A stretch of 64,000 nt of DNA from an uncultured Psychrobacter sp. (GTDB taxonomy: Bacteria; Pseudomonadota; Gammaproteobacteria; Pseudomonadales; Moraxellaceae): assembly GCA_947495055.1 (NCBI GenBank), contig CANLXO010000002.1:186001-250000 (forward strand). Reading direction: 5' to 3'. The position numbers and the translations under genes are program-made. How positions within the stretch are numbered: the stretch's first letter is position 1; every line of letters begins with the position of its first letter. Below are positions 44,682 to 53,620 of the stretch, one piece after another. The notes below the pieces were generated by a model. The model was not told the origin of the DNA, did no database searches, and worked only from the letters and a program-made list of their open reading frames with translations.

Positions 44682-45257
44682 TCACAAAGTCATAGTCGCT
44701 TGTACCGTGATCGCTTTGCTCGTCTCGTCTTGCTCCATAGTCATCTGAGTAAACTGCCATCCTTGCTGTGTCAGTTGACTAAGAGCGGCGCTAACTACCG
44801 CTTGACTGGCACTCATAAAACTTATCTGTACCGACTCGCCTACTGCAGCAACTTGCGCGTCTCTAATGCCTGCACCGCTTAATAACGTAGTAACGCGGCT
44901 TGCAGGCGGTAATGCTTCGCCTTGTGCGCTATTACTTATCAAAGCATTGCTGTCTATATTACCAGCTTGTGCGCGCAGCCAAAAGTAATCCGCGATTTGT
45001 TCTTGATAGTTCTCTTTGCTGTCCTTGGCCATTTGATGCAAAGTATAGCCGCCGTAACCGCCGACAAATAGCAGCAAGAACAGTGATAAAATCATCAAAG
45101 CAAGCTGATCTCTCGATGATAAAGCTTGCCAGCGCGTACCTATACCATTTTGATATCGACTCACCCGATCAATTAACCTATTAGAGTCTAAAGTGCTTTG
45201 ATCTACAGTACTTTGATCTAACGGCTTATCCTTTGAGCGCCTTTGCATCAGCTTCAT
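44682..45257 (-). CDS. gspM: Type II secretion system protein M
   Basis: A 191-residue inner-membrane component of the type II secretion platform. A cytoplasmic N-terminus with Arg/Lys-rich start is followed by W-ALSSRDQLAL, a transmembrane helix (about residues 53-72, LALMILSLFLLLFVGGYGGY) and a ferredoxin-like periplasmic domain (LPPASRVTTLLSGAGIRDAQ, then WQFTQMTMEQ). Its start overlaps the gspL stop by four bases (ATGA), as expected of a L-M pair. No other gsp gene is in the window. Confidence 0.88.
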   Translation of the reverse strand: MKLMQRRSKDKPLDQSTVDQSTLDSNRLIDRVSRYQNGIGTRWQALSSRDQLALMILSLFLLLFVGGYGGYTLHQMAKDSKENYQEQIADYFWLRAQAGNIDSNALISNSAQGEALPPASRVTTLLSGAGIRDAQVAAVGESVQISFMSASQAVVSAALSQLTQQGWQFTQMTMEQDETSKAITVQATMTL

Positions 45258-46528
45258 GGCGCCGCCTCCATCACGTCAATAGTCATCTGCCCGCTAAATT
45301 GTCCTTGTTCGTTAGCATTGACACGCTCCAAAGATGCGCTCAGTCCTTGCTCTATTAGGGTGCTTGTGAACTGATCTAAGCTATTACGCTCAGACGCGAT
45401 CAAAGTGAAACTCAAAGACGATGGTGCCATTACCAAAGCTTTTGCTTGTAGTGACGACTGTTTGATTAGCGGCGATATACGAGATAAGGCTGCCATATGC
45501 GGCGTTTGCCCTTGAGCATCAGTACGTAGCTTTGGACTCATCTGAGTACGTAGCTGAGTACGCGAATTGAGGCGCTCATCTGCAAACCAAGACTGATACT
45601 GCGCAGCTATTGCCGTTTGGGTAGCAGCTGTCGCTTGATTGTATCGATACCACTGCGTTCCATCCGTTGCCATTTGTAATACCAGTGCTGATAGGGCGAC
45701 CATCATAGCAACGCGCAGGTAAGGCGCAAGCTTGGCATCGTTTAGCCGAATAGCAAAATTAAGCTCATGACGCTCAGGATGATCAGCAGGTATCAGCGGG
45801 TGGGCGGTAGTCAAGAGTATCTGCTGCTCAGCAATATAAGCTGCGGTTTGCTCATTGGGATCAATGGACTCTTTTTGTAGACTGATACCCTCATTCAATA
45901 CAGCATCACTTAACTCAGTGTTATTTAGAACAGCATCATCGTCAGCCTCTGTGTTAGTAGAATCGATTGTAGGTACGATACTTACTTCACTCAGATGCGG
46001 CAGATGCTCAAGCATAAGCGGTAGATAACTTACTGCCATGCCCAGGCGTAGCGATTGACGCATAAGCATAGTATAGCGATCTTGATATAAAGTGACCTGC
46101 TGACCGGCGCCCTCCTCCGGCACTGGTAACAATAAATAATCAGGGAGTAAGGCATTAATACGCATGCCCACTAACGCTGCACTTTGTTGCCACGCTTCGA
46201 TATCGCTTTTGGCAAGTGCGTGCAGATGATGATGACTACCTTGGCTCACTTGACGCACTGACAACTGCTCAACAGGCGTAAGAGAAGTCTCTTCAAACAA
46301 ATACTGCTTGCCTACCACGCCCAATTGCTTGAGCTGCGCGCTACTAAGTTCGGTATTAACTTGCAGTATATAGCTTGAGGGAAAGTACAAACATAAGGTT
46401 TTATTGCTAGATTTGCTGCCATAGATATTGGACAGCTGCTGCCAGCTATCGACAGCGTGCCACTGTTTTGTGTCCCCATGCCAGACGGCCAAAGGACTGT
46501 ATTGTGCGCGTAACCAGACATGTAACAC
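45254..46528 (-). CDS. gspL: Type II secretion system protein L
   Basis: A 424-residue protein whose cytoplasmic domain binds the GspE ATPase and whose periplasmic part pairs with GspM. The actin-like N-terminal domain begins MLHVWLRAQYSPLAVWHGD and includes LSSAQLKQLGVVGKQYLFEETS with the family's EE pair. A single transmembrane helix lies around residues 272-290 (LRVAMMVALSALVLQMA), then a ferredoxin-like periplasmic end. The middle carries an acidic Asp/Glu/Asn insertion (TNTEADDDAVLNNTELSD). Probably one transcript with gspM. Confidence 0.88.
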   Translation of the reverse strand: MLHVWLRAQYSPLAVWHGDTKQWHAVDSWQQLSNIYGSKSSNKTLCLYFPSSYILQVNTELSSAQLKQLGVVGKQYLFEETSLTPVEQLSVRQVSQGSHHHLHALAKSDIEAWQQSAALVGMRINALLPDYLLLPVPEEGAGQQVTLYQDRYTMLMRQSLRLGMAVSYLPLMLEHLPHLSEVSIVPTIDSTNTEADDDAVLNNTELSDAVLNEGISLQKESIDPNEQTAAYIAEQQILLTTAHPLIPADHPERHELNFAIRLNDAKLAPYLRVAMMVALSALVLQMATDGTQWYRYNQATAATQTAIAAQYQSWFADERLNSRTQLRTQMSPKLRTDAQGQTPHMAALSRISPLIKQSSLQAKALVMAPSSLSFTLIASERNSLDQFTSTLIEQGLSASLERVNANEQGQFSGQMTIDVMEAAP

Positions 46529-46608
46529 TAAACGTGTCCTTACTTATAAAGGGTATCAACATCTAAAATCTAAATAGCGAATGAGACTGTATAGGGCTAG
46601 GGTTATGA

Positions 46609-47064
46609 CTAAGGCTGTATAGGAACAAAACGATCGCTCTCAGTTGCCATACCAGACATAACAAAGTCCATCTCAAACACTCGCGCCTCTGCTAAAGAAA
46701 AGCCCTCTGGATAGTCGTTAGTCAATAGACCTGCTATATTGGCGATAATAGACATATGACAGACAACCACCATACACTCAGACTCTATAGTGGCAAGCGT
46801 AGTTAATGCATTGTTAGCATTGTCTGATGGTGTAATATTATCTTGCACGGTCACAGGCACATTAGGCGCAAGCGCTTGTAGTTCAGCGAGTGTTTGCTGC
46901 GCTCTATCGTAAGGGCTGACTACAAAGTGATCTGGGTTAAAGTTATTGACAATATACTCAGCCGTTTGCACCGCTTGGCTGTGACCAAATTCAGTCAGTT
47001 GCCGCGCGCTATCTGGACGACTGATATCTTCTGCTTGACCATGACGCATTAATATAATTTTCAT
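46609..47064 (-). CDS. sixA: Phosphohistidine phosphatase SixA
   Basis: A 151-residue histidine phosphatase. The RHG signature is at the N-terminus (MKIILMRHGQAED) with the catalytic His, and the second conserved region has VVVCHMSIIANIAGLL. Length fits SixA (161 in E. coli), which dephosphorylates phosphohistidine on proteins such as the NPr/PTS components. The start at 47064 is supported by AAGGA; the frame extends 42 bases further. It follows gpsA by 99 bases on the same strand. Confidence 0.9.
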   Translation of the reverse strand: MKIILMRHGQAEDISRPDSARQLTEFGHSQAVQTAEYIVNNFNPDHFVVSPYDRAQQTLAELQALAPNVPVTVQDNITPSDNANNALTTLATIESECMVVVCHMSIIANIAGLLTNDYPEGFSLAEARVFEMDFVMSGMATESDRFVPIQP

Positions 47065-47163
47065 CACTGTCCTTGTGTATTTAGCCTTGTATCTTATGAG
47101 TTGCAATGGTAGTCATTAGCCGTACTTATGAATAGCCGTACTTACCAATAAAACTAACAGCCC

Positions 47164-48453
47164 CTAATCTTTGTCTTGGGCAGACGTATCGGCTTGATCG
47201 TCCGCTGATTTTTTCATCTGCGCGGTTAGTGAGGCATTGCTATGATCATGCGGCATTACAAATTCAACGTCGCTGCGAAAGCCGGCTTCCATTAGATGCA
47301 GGGCAACGCCAAGCGCTGCTTTATCTTCGTAAATGACGGCATAAAGCGCATGGGTAATTGGCATATAAATACCCTCTTTGCTCGCTTTTTCATGTACTTG
47401 CTGAATAGTATTGACGCCCTCAGCCGTTTGCCCTAACTTTTTGACCGCAGCATCGATACTCATGCCGCGCCCAAGCATGTTACCAATACGAAAATTACGA
47501 CTGAGCTCTGAGCCGCAAGTGGCGTATAAGTCGCCCACGCCAGATAAGCCTAAAAACGTCAAAGGATTAGCGCCTGTCTCAACACCGAAACGGCTCATCT
47601 CCGCTAAAGCTCGGGTAAGCAGCATAGCTTTGGTGTTCTCGCCAACCTCATAGGCAACAGCCATACCCATAGCGATGGCATAGATGTTTTTGAGAGCGCC
47701 GCCAAGCTCAACTCCGTGCACGTCATCACTAGCGAAGACGCGAAAAAACGCACTGTGCAGAGCCGCTTGCACCGCATGACGCAGTGGCTCAGAGCTACTG
47801 GCGATGACGGTCGCTGAGGGCATGTTTTTCATAATCTCAACGGCTAGATTTGGCCCAGACATCACACCAAAATTTACCTCAGGTAGCACATCTTTGATGA
47901 TATCGCTCATCATGGCAAAAGTATCTTTCTCCATACCTTTGGTCAATGAGACTATCGACTGCCCTGTGATAAAGGGCGCGATGCTTTGTAGCGTCTCACG
48001 AAAGGCTGAGCTGGGCACCGCTAAAAATATAATGTCTTTGTCTTTTACAGAGGCTTCTAAGTCGTGGCTATATTTAAGGCGATCATCGAGCTTATAGCCT
48101 GGCAGATATTGTTTATTCATCTGCAATTTAGCCATAGATTTGACCGTGCGCTTATTACGGACCCAAAGCGTCGTATCGCAGCCGTTACGCGCCGCCAGAT
48201 TAGCCATTGCCGTACCGAAACTGCCGCCGCCCAAAAATGCTAAGCGCAGCTTGGTTGGGTTTTTGTGGATCTTATCCATGTTTTCGGCGACAGCAGACTC
48301 CACCGCACTTGGATTGAGTTTTTTGCGTCCCAAACCTGACTTGGTCGCGCGCTCAATAATACTAGCAAGCAGGCCACTTTGTTTATCGCCGCTGCTCTTA
48401 TTGTCTTTACTACCATTATTTTTATTGTCTTTTGGGTCAGTAGCGTTTGTCAT
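47164..48453 (-). CDS. gpsA: Glycerol-3-phosphate dehydrogenase [NAD(P)+], with terminal extensions
   Basis: Makes sn-glycerol 3-phosphate for phospholipids. The NAD-binding loop is LAFLGGGSFGTAMANLAARNG. Substrate-domain motifs include VSLTKGMEKDT, VMSGPNLAVEIMKNMPSATV, GVELGGALKNIYAIAMGMAVA with the catalytic Lys, and FLGLSGVGDLYATCGSELSRNF. At 429 residues it is about 90 longer than E. coli GpsA; an N-terminal Asn/Lys/Asp/Ser-rich segment of about 65 residues and a ~25-residue hydrophilic tail account for this. An alternative internal start could remove the extension, but no good ribosome binding site was noticed. Confidence 0.93.
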   Translation of the reverse strand: MTNATDPKDNKNNGSKDNKSSGDKQSGLLASIIERATKSGLGRKKLNPSAVESAVAENMDKIHKNPTKLRLAFLGGGSFGTAMANLAARNGCDTTLWVRNKRTVKSMAKLQMNKQYLPGYKLDDRLKYSHDLEASVKDKDIIFLAVPSSAFRETLQSIAPFITGQSIVSLTKGMEKDTFAMMSDIIKDVLPEVNFGVMSGPNLAVEIMKNMPSATVIASSSEPLRHAVQAALHSAFFRVFASDDVHGVELGGALKNIYAIAMGMAVAYEVGENTKAMLLTRALAEMSRFGVETGANPLTFLGLSGVGDLYATCGSELSRNFRIGNMLGRGMSIDAAVKKLGQTAEGVNTIQQVHEKASKEGIYMPITHALYAVIYEDKAALGVALHLMEAGFRSDVEFVMPHDHSNASLTAQMKKSADDQADTSAQDKD

Positions 48454-48530
48454 AATTAGTAATCCGTATTGCGCAAATAAGATGGTAACGCGCGTTAGTG
48501 CCGTTTATTATAAACGTTCAATAGCGAATA

Positions 48531-49178
48531 TCAGTGTTCAAAACGTGTTAAAGGCTCGATATCTATAGGTTTACGCACAGGCTTTTGAGTGGGACTGCTG
48601 CCAGTATAAACAAAAGCGGTCACATAATCATCTGAGCTAACATCGAAGTACGCTTTTACCGCAGGCTCATTGCAGAGCAGACCTGTGCGCCATACGGTGC
48701 TATAGCCTTGTGCCTCTAACGCCAATATCAGATTTTGTACGGCAGCGCCTGCACTAAGCATCTGCTCAAAAGGCGGCACTTTTTTGTGTGCTTGCATGTG
48801 CGTGACTACTGTAATGATAACGGGCGCACGCAGAGGTAGGTTGGCAGTTTTGTGAATAGTCTTTTCAGACAATGTCTCGCCTTCTCGCTGAGCTTTTGCT
48901 TTGGCGGCAGTGACGAGCGCTTGACCTAAGTCGCGGCGGGCCTCGCCTTGCGTCACAATAAAGCGCCAAGGACGCAGTTTTTTGTGATCAGGAGCAGTGG
49001 CTGCACATTCAATAGCCGCTTTTATTTGCTCAGTTGATGGTGCTGGCATCTCTAGATTACCGATACTACGCCTAGAGTTAATCCAAGCTATTAGTTGCTC
49101 ATCACTCGCTTGAATCTCAGAGTCTTGCGAGATATCTAAAGCACTTATCTTGTTGTCGTTTTTGTCGTCAACACTCAT
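48531..49178 (-). CDS. Nitroreductase family protein (YdjA-like)
   Basis: A 215-residue FMN enzyme. It has the INSRRSIGNLEMPAPSTEQ start of the YdjA subgroup, ECAATAPDHKKLRPWRFIV with FMN contacts, LSAGAAVQNLILALEAQGYSTVWRTG and a C-terminal FVYTGSSPTQKPVRKP. It likely reduces nitro compounds or quinones using NAD(P)H. AAGGA precedes the ATG. It lies 44 bases after zapE and 77 before gpsA on the same strand. Confidence 0.88.
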   Translation of the reverse strand: MSVDDKNDNKISALDISQDSEIQASDEQLIAWINSRRSIGNLEMPAPSTEQIKAAIECAATAPDHKKLRPWRFIVTQGEARRDLGQALVTAAKAKAQREGETLSEKTIHKTANLPLRAPVIITVVTHMQAHKKVPPFEQMLSAGAAVQNLILALEAQGYSTVWRTGLLCNEPAVKAYFDVSSDDYVTAFVYTGSSPTQKPVRKPIDIEPLTRFEH

Positions 49179-49222
49179 GGGTTGTCCTTTTTTATTGTCC
49201 TAGTTTTTATTGTCCTAGGGCA

Positions 49223-50323
49223 TTAGGCGGCGGTTTCAACGCGGTGCGCCATTTTTAAATAGTCTTCTGATTGCATCTCAAGTAGGCGTGAACGCGTACG
49301 CTCAATCTCAAAGGCAAGTTTTTCGCCTTGATATAACTCGAGGATAGACTGCTGCGCGCGTACCAAAAGCTTGACGCGGCGATCATAAAACTCGTCCACT
49401 AAGTAAATAAATCGGCGCGTGGGGTCACGCAAATCATCATCTAAGGCAGGTACCGCATTGATGAGCACGGTGTTAAATTGCTTAGCGATTTCGATAAAGT
49501 CGTTGGCAGAGCGCGGCTGCATACACAGTTGGCGAAAGTCGCAGAATAAAATGTCTTCCGTGCGCGCATTTATGGCAATCTCGCGACCATTGATAATGAT
49601 AGGCTCGTTGCTAATTTTTTGGTTGCTTGAGAGACTAGCAAAGCGGTTAGCGAGCCAGTTGTGGTTTTTCTTAGTCATCGGCGATTTATACAGCTCAGCC
49701 TGCTGTAATACGCGCAGACGATAATCAACGCCTGCGTCAATATTCATGACCGTCGTATGGCGCTCAACCTCAGCGATAGCAGGCATAAAGCGATCACGGT
49801 GCAGGCCATCTTTATACAGCCCTGAGGGTTCAATGTTCGATGTGGCCACCAGCGTTACACCGCGATTAAACAGCATAGTGAACAGATCGCCTAATATCAT
49901 GGCGTCTGAGACGTTAGAGACAAAAAACTCATCAAAGCAGATAACAACGGCTTCGTTATAAATGATGTCGGCGACTTTTTCAAGCGGGTCAGATTGTCCC
50001 TGCAAAGCGTTTAGCTCACGGTGGACGCGCTGCATAAAATGATGAAAATGCTGACGCATCTTGCGCTCAATAGTCAGCGAGTCATAAAACATATCCATCA
50101 TCCAAGTCTTGCCACGTCCCACCCCGCCCCACATATACAGACCTTTGGGCGCTTCGGGTTTGGACTTTAAAAAGCTAAAAAAGCTCTTTTTTTGCTCAGA
50201 GCCTGCATTGAGCTGATGATACAAGTTATCCAAGTAACTCATAGCCTCAAGCTGCTGCTCATCTCGGGTAAACTCATCAGTAGCGATGGCCTGCTCATAG
50301 CGTTGCAGGGGCGATAGACTCAT
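49223..50323 (-). CDS. zapE: Cell division ATPase ZapE (AFG1-like)
   Basis: A 366-residue AFG1/ZapE family ATPase, which in E. coli acts at the Z-ring under stress. The Walker A motif is in GLYMWGGVGRGKTWMMDMFY and Walker B in AVVICFDEFFVSNVSDAMIL. HHFMQRVHRELNALQGQ precedes Walker B, and VTLVATSNIEPSGLYKDGL matches sensor-1, typical of the family. Length is normal. The tail (VKLLVRAQQSILELYQG, FEIERTRSRLLEMQS) is also typical. Confidence 0.94.
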   Translation of the reverse strand: MSLSPLQRYEQAIATDEFTRDEQQLEAMSYLDNLYHQLNAGSEQKKSFFSFLKSKPEAPKGLYMWGGVGRGKTWMMDMFYDSLTIERKMRQHFHHFMQRVHRELNALQGQSDPLEKVADIIYNEAVVICFDEFFVSNVSDAMILGDLFTMLFNRGVTLVATSNIEPSGLYKDGLHRDRFMPAIAEVERHTTVMNIDAGVDYRLRVLQQAELYKSPMTKKNHNWLANRFASLSSNQKISNEPIIINGREIAINARTEDILFCDFRQLCMQPRSANDFIEIAKQFNTVLINAVPALDDDLRDPTRRFIYLVDEFYDRRVKLLVRAQQSILELYQGEKLAFEIERTRSRLLEMQSEDYLKMAHRVETAA

Positions 50324-50378
50324 AATAGGACTCGTTATTGGATAAATTTAAGTATAAATAAACAAAAAGGCAAAACGG

Positions 50379-51050
50379 TTATATAGGCTTACCAAAGCTA
50401 TGCTGTTCAAGTAGCGCTTTGAGCTCAGACAATCGGCCATGAAAAAAATGTCCTGCGCCATCGACCACGCTGACCGCAATACCTTGCTGCTCGGCAAAAG
50501 CTTGCATAACATCAGGGTTAATGACGCCGTCAGCATTACCATAGATCTCAAACGTTCTATCTATAGGCAGGCTCAAATCACTAACGTCATTGTCCTCAAC
50601 CGAGGGCGCGATAAGTGCCACATTAGCTACTTCAAAATCGCTTAGCCCCCAGATATGCGGCAACGTTGTCACTTGCTCAGCGGCGCGTGCAATCACGTAG
50701 CCCCCAAAGGAGAAACCACCAAGCCACAATTTGCGTGCGCCTGTCTGTCCTGCAATCCATTGTAACACGGTCATCGCATCAATGACTTCACCCTCAGCAT
50801 AATCATGCTCGCCTGTTGACTCGCCCACACCGCGAAAGTTGAAACGCACAGCGTGCATACCATTGTCACGGGCAAAGCGGTACATAGTGGTCACCACCTT
50901 ATTGTTCATTGTACCGTCAAACAAGGGATTAGGATGACACAATAGCGCGACCGTATCAGTATTGAGATCATTTGGGTTGTCGTTTTGCCACAGCGCGTCG
51001 ACTTCGAGCACGCCAGCAGGGGCACATATTAGAGGCATAATGAGCGTCAT
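50379..51050 (-). CDS. Alpha/beta hydrolase family protein
   Basis: A 223-residue cytoplasmic hydrolase of the COG2945 type. HPNPLFDGTMNNKVVTTM and AVRFNFRGVGESTG are conserved features of that group. The nucleophile is in GGFSFGGYV, the acid probably in YGNADGVINP and the histidine in DGAGHFFHGRLSEL. No substrate is suggested. The first ATG is used; MPLICAP, four codons later, is possible. It stands upstream of zapE by about 55 bases on the same strand. Confidence 0.85.
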   Translation of the reverse strand: MTLIMPLICAPAGVLEVDALWQNDNPNDLNTDTVALLCHPNPLFDGTMNNKVVTTMYRFARDNGMHAVRFNFRGVGESTGEHDYAEGEVIDAMTVLQWIAGQTGARKLWLGGFSFGGYVIARAAEQVTTLPHIWGLSDFEVANVALIAPSVEDNDVSDLSLPIDRTFEIYGNADGVINPDVMQAFAEQQGIAVSVVDGAGHFFHGRLSELKALLEQHSFGKPI

Positions 51051-51234
51051 TGGTTAAAATTGTGATTCAATTATCCTAGATATCATTATTATTTCAAGTG
51101 ATTTGCTGTGTCTGTCTGTGTTTATGTCATTTTAAGATCTTTATAACGTATTGATAATATCTCTAGCGCCGATAGCGTAAATAAGGTAATGTCGAGCGTA
51201 TCTTATCTTTTTTCCCCTTTTAGCAGGATTTGCT

Positions 51235-51603
51235 ATGACTTCATTGACTAAAACTACGACGTTGACGGCTGCACTTGCCGCTGTACTTGCTTTAAGCGCT
51301 TGTCAAAGCACGCCCTCATCGCCAGTGATTCAGCGCGAAGGCTCAATTTTTGAGACTACAGGTATTGCTGACACCAAAGTAGGCGCGCAACAAAGCGCTA
51401 TCGACAGTGCTCAAAAAACTTGCCGCAATAAGCAGGTCATCATCGTCAAAGACGAGGCAAGATACAATGGGATTTTGGATGAGCGTTCAGGGCGAATGGT
51501 TGGACAAGTGGGCGCTGTAGTGGGGTCAATATTTGGTACTGGCACACCTAACTTATCTCGTGATGACGATTACGAGTACGCTATCAGTTTTCGCTGTCAG
51601 TAA
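51235..51603 (+). CDS. Predicted lipoprotein, function unknown
   Basis: A 122-residue exported lipoprotein: the signal ends in lipobox LSAC. The mature part has GIADTKVGAQQSAIDSAQKTCRNKQVIIV, a short alpha-beta segment resembling small envelope proteins, a Gly-rich VGQVGAVVGSIFG stretch that could be a weak membrane-interacting segment, and two more cysteines (KTCRNK and FRCQ at the very end) that might form a disulfide. CAGGA lies upstream. A strong terminator follows, so it is a single-gene unit. I do not recognise a named family. Confidence 0.75.
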   Translation: MTSLTKTTTLTAALAAVLALSACQSTPSSPVIQREGSIFETTGIADTKVGAQQSAIDSAQKTCRNKQVIIVKDEARYNGILDERSGRMVGQVGAVVGSIFGTGTPNLSRDDDYEYAISFRCQ

Positions 51604-51646
51604 CTTATCGCTCAGCCAAAATGCCAGCAATTTTGTATAATAAAAT

Positions 51647-51698
51647 AAGCCAATAAGTATGCGATCAAACAGCAGCTTATTGGCTTTGCTTTTTTTTG
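51647..51698 (+). terminator. Rho-independent terminator after the lipoprotein gene
   Basis: AAGCCAATAAG (51647-51657) pairs perfectly with CTTATTGGCTT (51676-51686) and a T-run follows. The loop is 18 bases, longer than usual. Confidence 0.8.
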
Positions 51699-51769
51699 CT
51701 ATGTGTTTTGGGTAAACTACTCCTTTAAACTTTTTGCTCACTCAGCGTTAACATCGTGGTTCCCTTATT

Positions 51770-53326
51770 ATGCGTAAACCCAATCTCTCAATACCCAAAT
51801 CAGCCAAAGTCCTCGCCCCTGCCAAAGATTTGGCAACGCTAGAGGCTGAGCTTGCCGAGGCGGATGATACTCTCGAGAATACCGTACTGCGTTTAAGCGA
51901 CTACTTATCTGCTGTCGATATGGTCATCAAACAAACCTTTGATCATAGAGTCTGGGTCAAAGCTGAGATTCGCAATCTATCCAGTAAAGGCGGTCATTAC
52001 TACTTTGAATTAGCCGAAAAGGACGATGATGGTAAAGTTGTGGCCAGCTGCCGCGGCAATCTATGGCGCTTTAAAGCCTCCCGCGTGCTTGCTAAGTTTG
52101 AACGCGCAACCGGTATGGCGCTTAGCCGTGATTTAACGGTTTTGCTAAAGATATCCGCCAACTTTCATGCGCAATACGGTTTTTCGCTCACTATTGAGGA
52201 TATTGACCCCAGCTATACTTTGGGCGACTTGGCGCGCCAGTATGCCGAAATGGTTGACCGCCTAAGCGGTGAAGGCCTATTGACCTTGAACGCGCAATTG
52301 CCAAGTCCATTTGATATCGAGCATGTTCTTGTTATCGCTCCCGAAAAAGCAGCAGGCTTAGGCGATTTTCAAGCGGACGCCAACAGACTGGCCTCGACAG
52401 GCGCTTGTCATTTTCACTATCATCATGCGACCTTTCAGGGCAATCATGCCCCAGGTGAGATTCGGCAAGCGATTGTCAGCGCTCAGCAGCAGTTTTTAGA
52501 GCGCTATAACTGCTTGCCTGATTTACTCGTTATTATACGCGGCGGCGGTGCGGTCGGTGATTTGGCTTATCTCAACGACTATGAGCTGGCAGCTCTGGTC
52601 GCAGAACAGCCCATCCCCGTATGGGTCGGTATCGGTCATGAACGCGACAAAGTAATATTGGATGAGGTGGCGCACACCAGCTTTGATACGCCCTCCAAAG
52701 TCATCGCAGCGATTATGAGTCATCTAGCGACTTTGGTCACGCAAACCTTGGCATACCAAGCTCAAATCAAACAAGCAGCACGTCATCAGTTGACTCAAGC
52801 TGACATGCAGTGCGCTCGTCAATTGAGCCAAGTACAAACGCAAACAGTCGGACAGCTCACCGCCCTACAAAGAGACAGTAAGCACGCGTGGCAAAGCGTA
52901 CAACAAAGCGCTCATAGACAGATTAGACAAGCTAAGCGCCTTAGCGATGAGCGCCATCAGTTAATAAAAGATAGAGCCTACCAGCACGCGTCCACTGCTG
53001 GCAAAGAGGTTAAGCGCTATCAAAAAACGATCACTCAAAGTGCCCAGCAGCAAGTCATACAAGCACAGCGTGAAAGCGCGCATCTACGTGATATCGTGCT
53101 CTTGCATCGACCCGCACGGGTACTCAATCAAGGCTATACCTTGCTGACAGATAAAGCTGGCAAACAGATATTCACCAGCAGTACTCAGTTATATGCTGAC
53201 CAAACGCTCACTATTGTCTTAAAAGATGGCAGTGCAACTGCGCGCATTAAAGACATTATCATTGATAGTAACGTTAGCGATGGCAATACTACTCATGATG
53301 AAAAATTTATAATAGCCGATAATTAA
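51770..53326 (+). CDS. xseA: Exodeoxyribonuclease VII large subunit
   Basis: Catalytic subunit of the single-strand-specific exonuclease VII. The N-terminal OB-fold starts after about 40 extra residues (LSDYLSAVDMVIKQTFDHRVWVKAEIRN, then GHYYFELAE). The catalytic domain holds LPDLLVIIRGGGAVGDLAYLNDYELA and the PVWVGIGHERDKVILDEVAHTSFDTPSKV signature. A long helical, Gln-rich coiled-coil follows (about residues 330-440). Length 518 is slightly above E. coli (456). xseB follows after 45 bases. No clear ribosome binding site is seen before the ATG. Confidence 0.96.
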   Translation: MRKPNLSIPKSAKVLAPAKDLATLEAELAEADDTLENTVLRLSDYLSAVDMVIKQTFDHRVWVKAEIRNLSSKGGHYYFELAEKDDDGKVVASCRGNLWRFKASRVLAKFERATGMALSRDLTVLLKISANFHAQYGFSLTIEDIDPSYTLGDLARQYAEMVDRLSGEGLLTLNAQLPSPFDIEHVLVIAPEKAAGLGDFQADANRLASTGACHFHYHHATFQGNHAPGEIRQAIVSAQQQFLERYNCLPDLLVIIRGGGAVGDLAYLNDYELAALVAEQPIPVWVGIGHERDKVILDEVAHTSFDTPSKVIAAIMSHLATLVTQTLAYQAQIKQAARHQLTQADMQCARQLSQVQTQTVGQLTALQRDSKHAWQSVQQSAHRQIRQAKRLSDERHQLIKDRAYQHASTAGKEVKRYQKTITQSAQQQVIQAQRESAHLRDIVLLHRPARVLNQGYTLLTDKAGKQIFTSSTQLYADQTLTIVLKDGSATARIKDIIIDSNVSDGNTTHDEKFIIADN

Positions 53327-53371
53327 ACATTTTAAACAAGACTCTTTAAACTCAACACGCTAGGAAACGCT

Positions 53372-53620
53372 ATGACAACCCCTGCTCGCAAACGCAAAAA
53401 AGCCGCCCCAAAAACCTTTAAGGCGGCTTATGATATCCTAAAAACCAATGCCGCTCAGCTTCAGCAACAAGACGAGCCGGATATCGACAATCTAATGACG
53501 ACGGTTGAAGAATCCATCGCCGCTTACCGTGTGTGCGAGACGCGTATCAATGCCGTGCAACAAGCCTTGGATGCCGCGTTCGCTGAAGAGGACTCTATCA
53601 GCGTAGACTCTGAAAGTTAA
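53372..53620 (+). CDS. xseB: Exodeoxyribonuclease VII small subunit
   Basis: An 82-residue helical protein matching XseB, several copies of which wrap the coiled coil of Xse[18 protein letters not shown] and [30 protein letters not shown] show the family's pattern. A short basic N-terminus ([11 protein letters not shown]) precedes it. AGGAAA lies upstream. Its stop codon overlaps the convergent pncB stop by four bases. Confidence 0.92.
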   Translation: MTTPARKRKKAAPKTFKAAYDILKTNAAQLQQQDEPDIDNLMTTVEESIAAYRVCETRINAVQQALDAAFAEEDSISVDSES

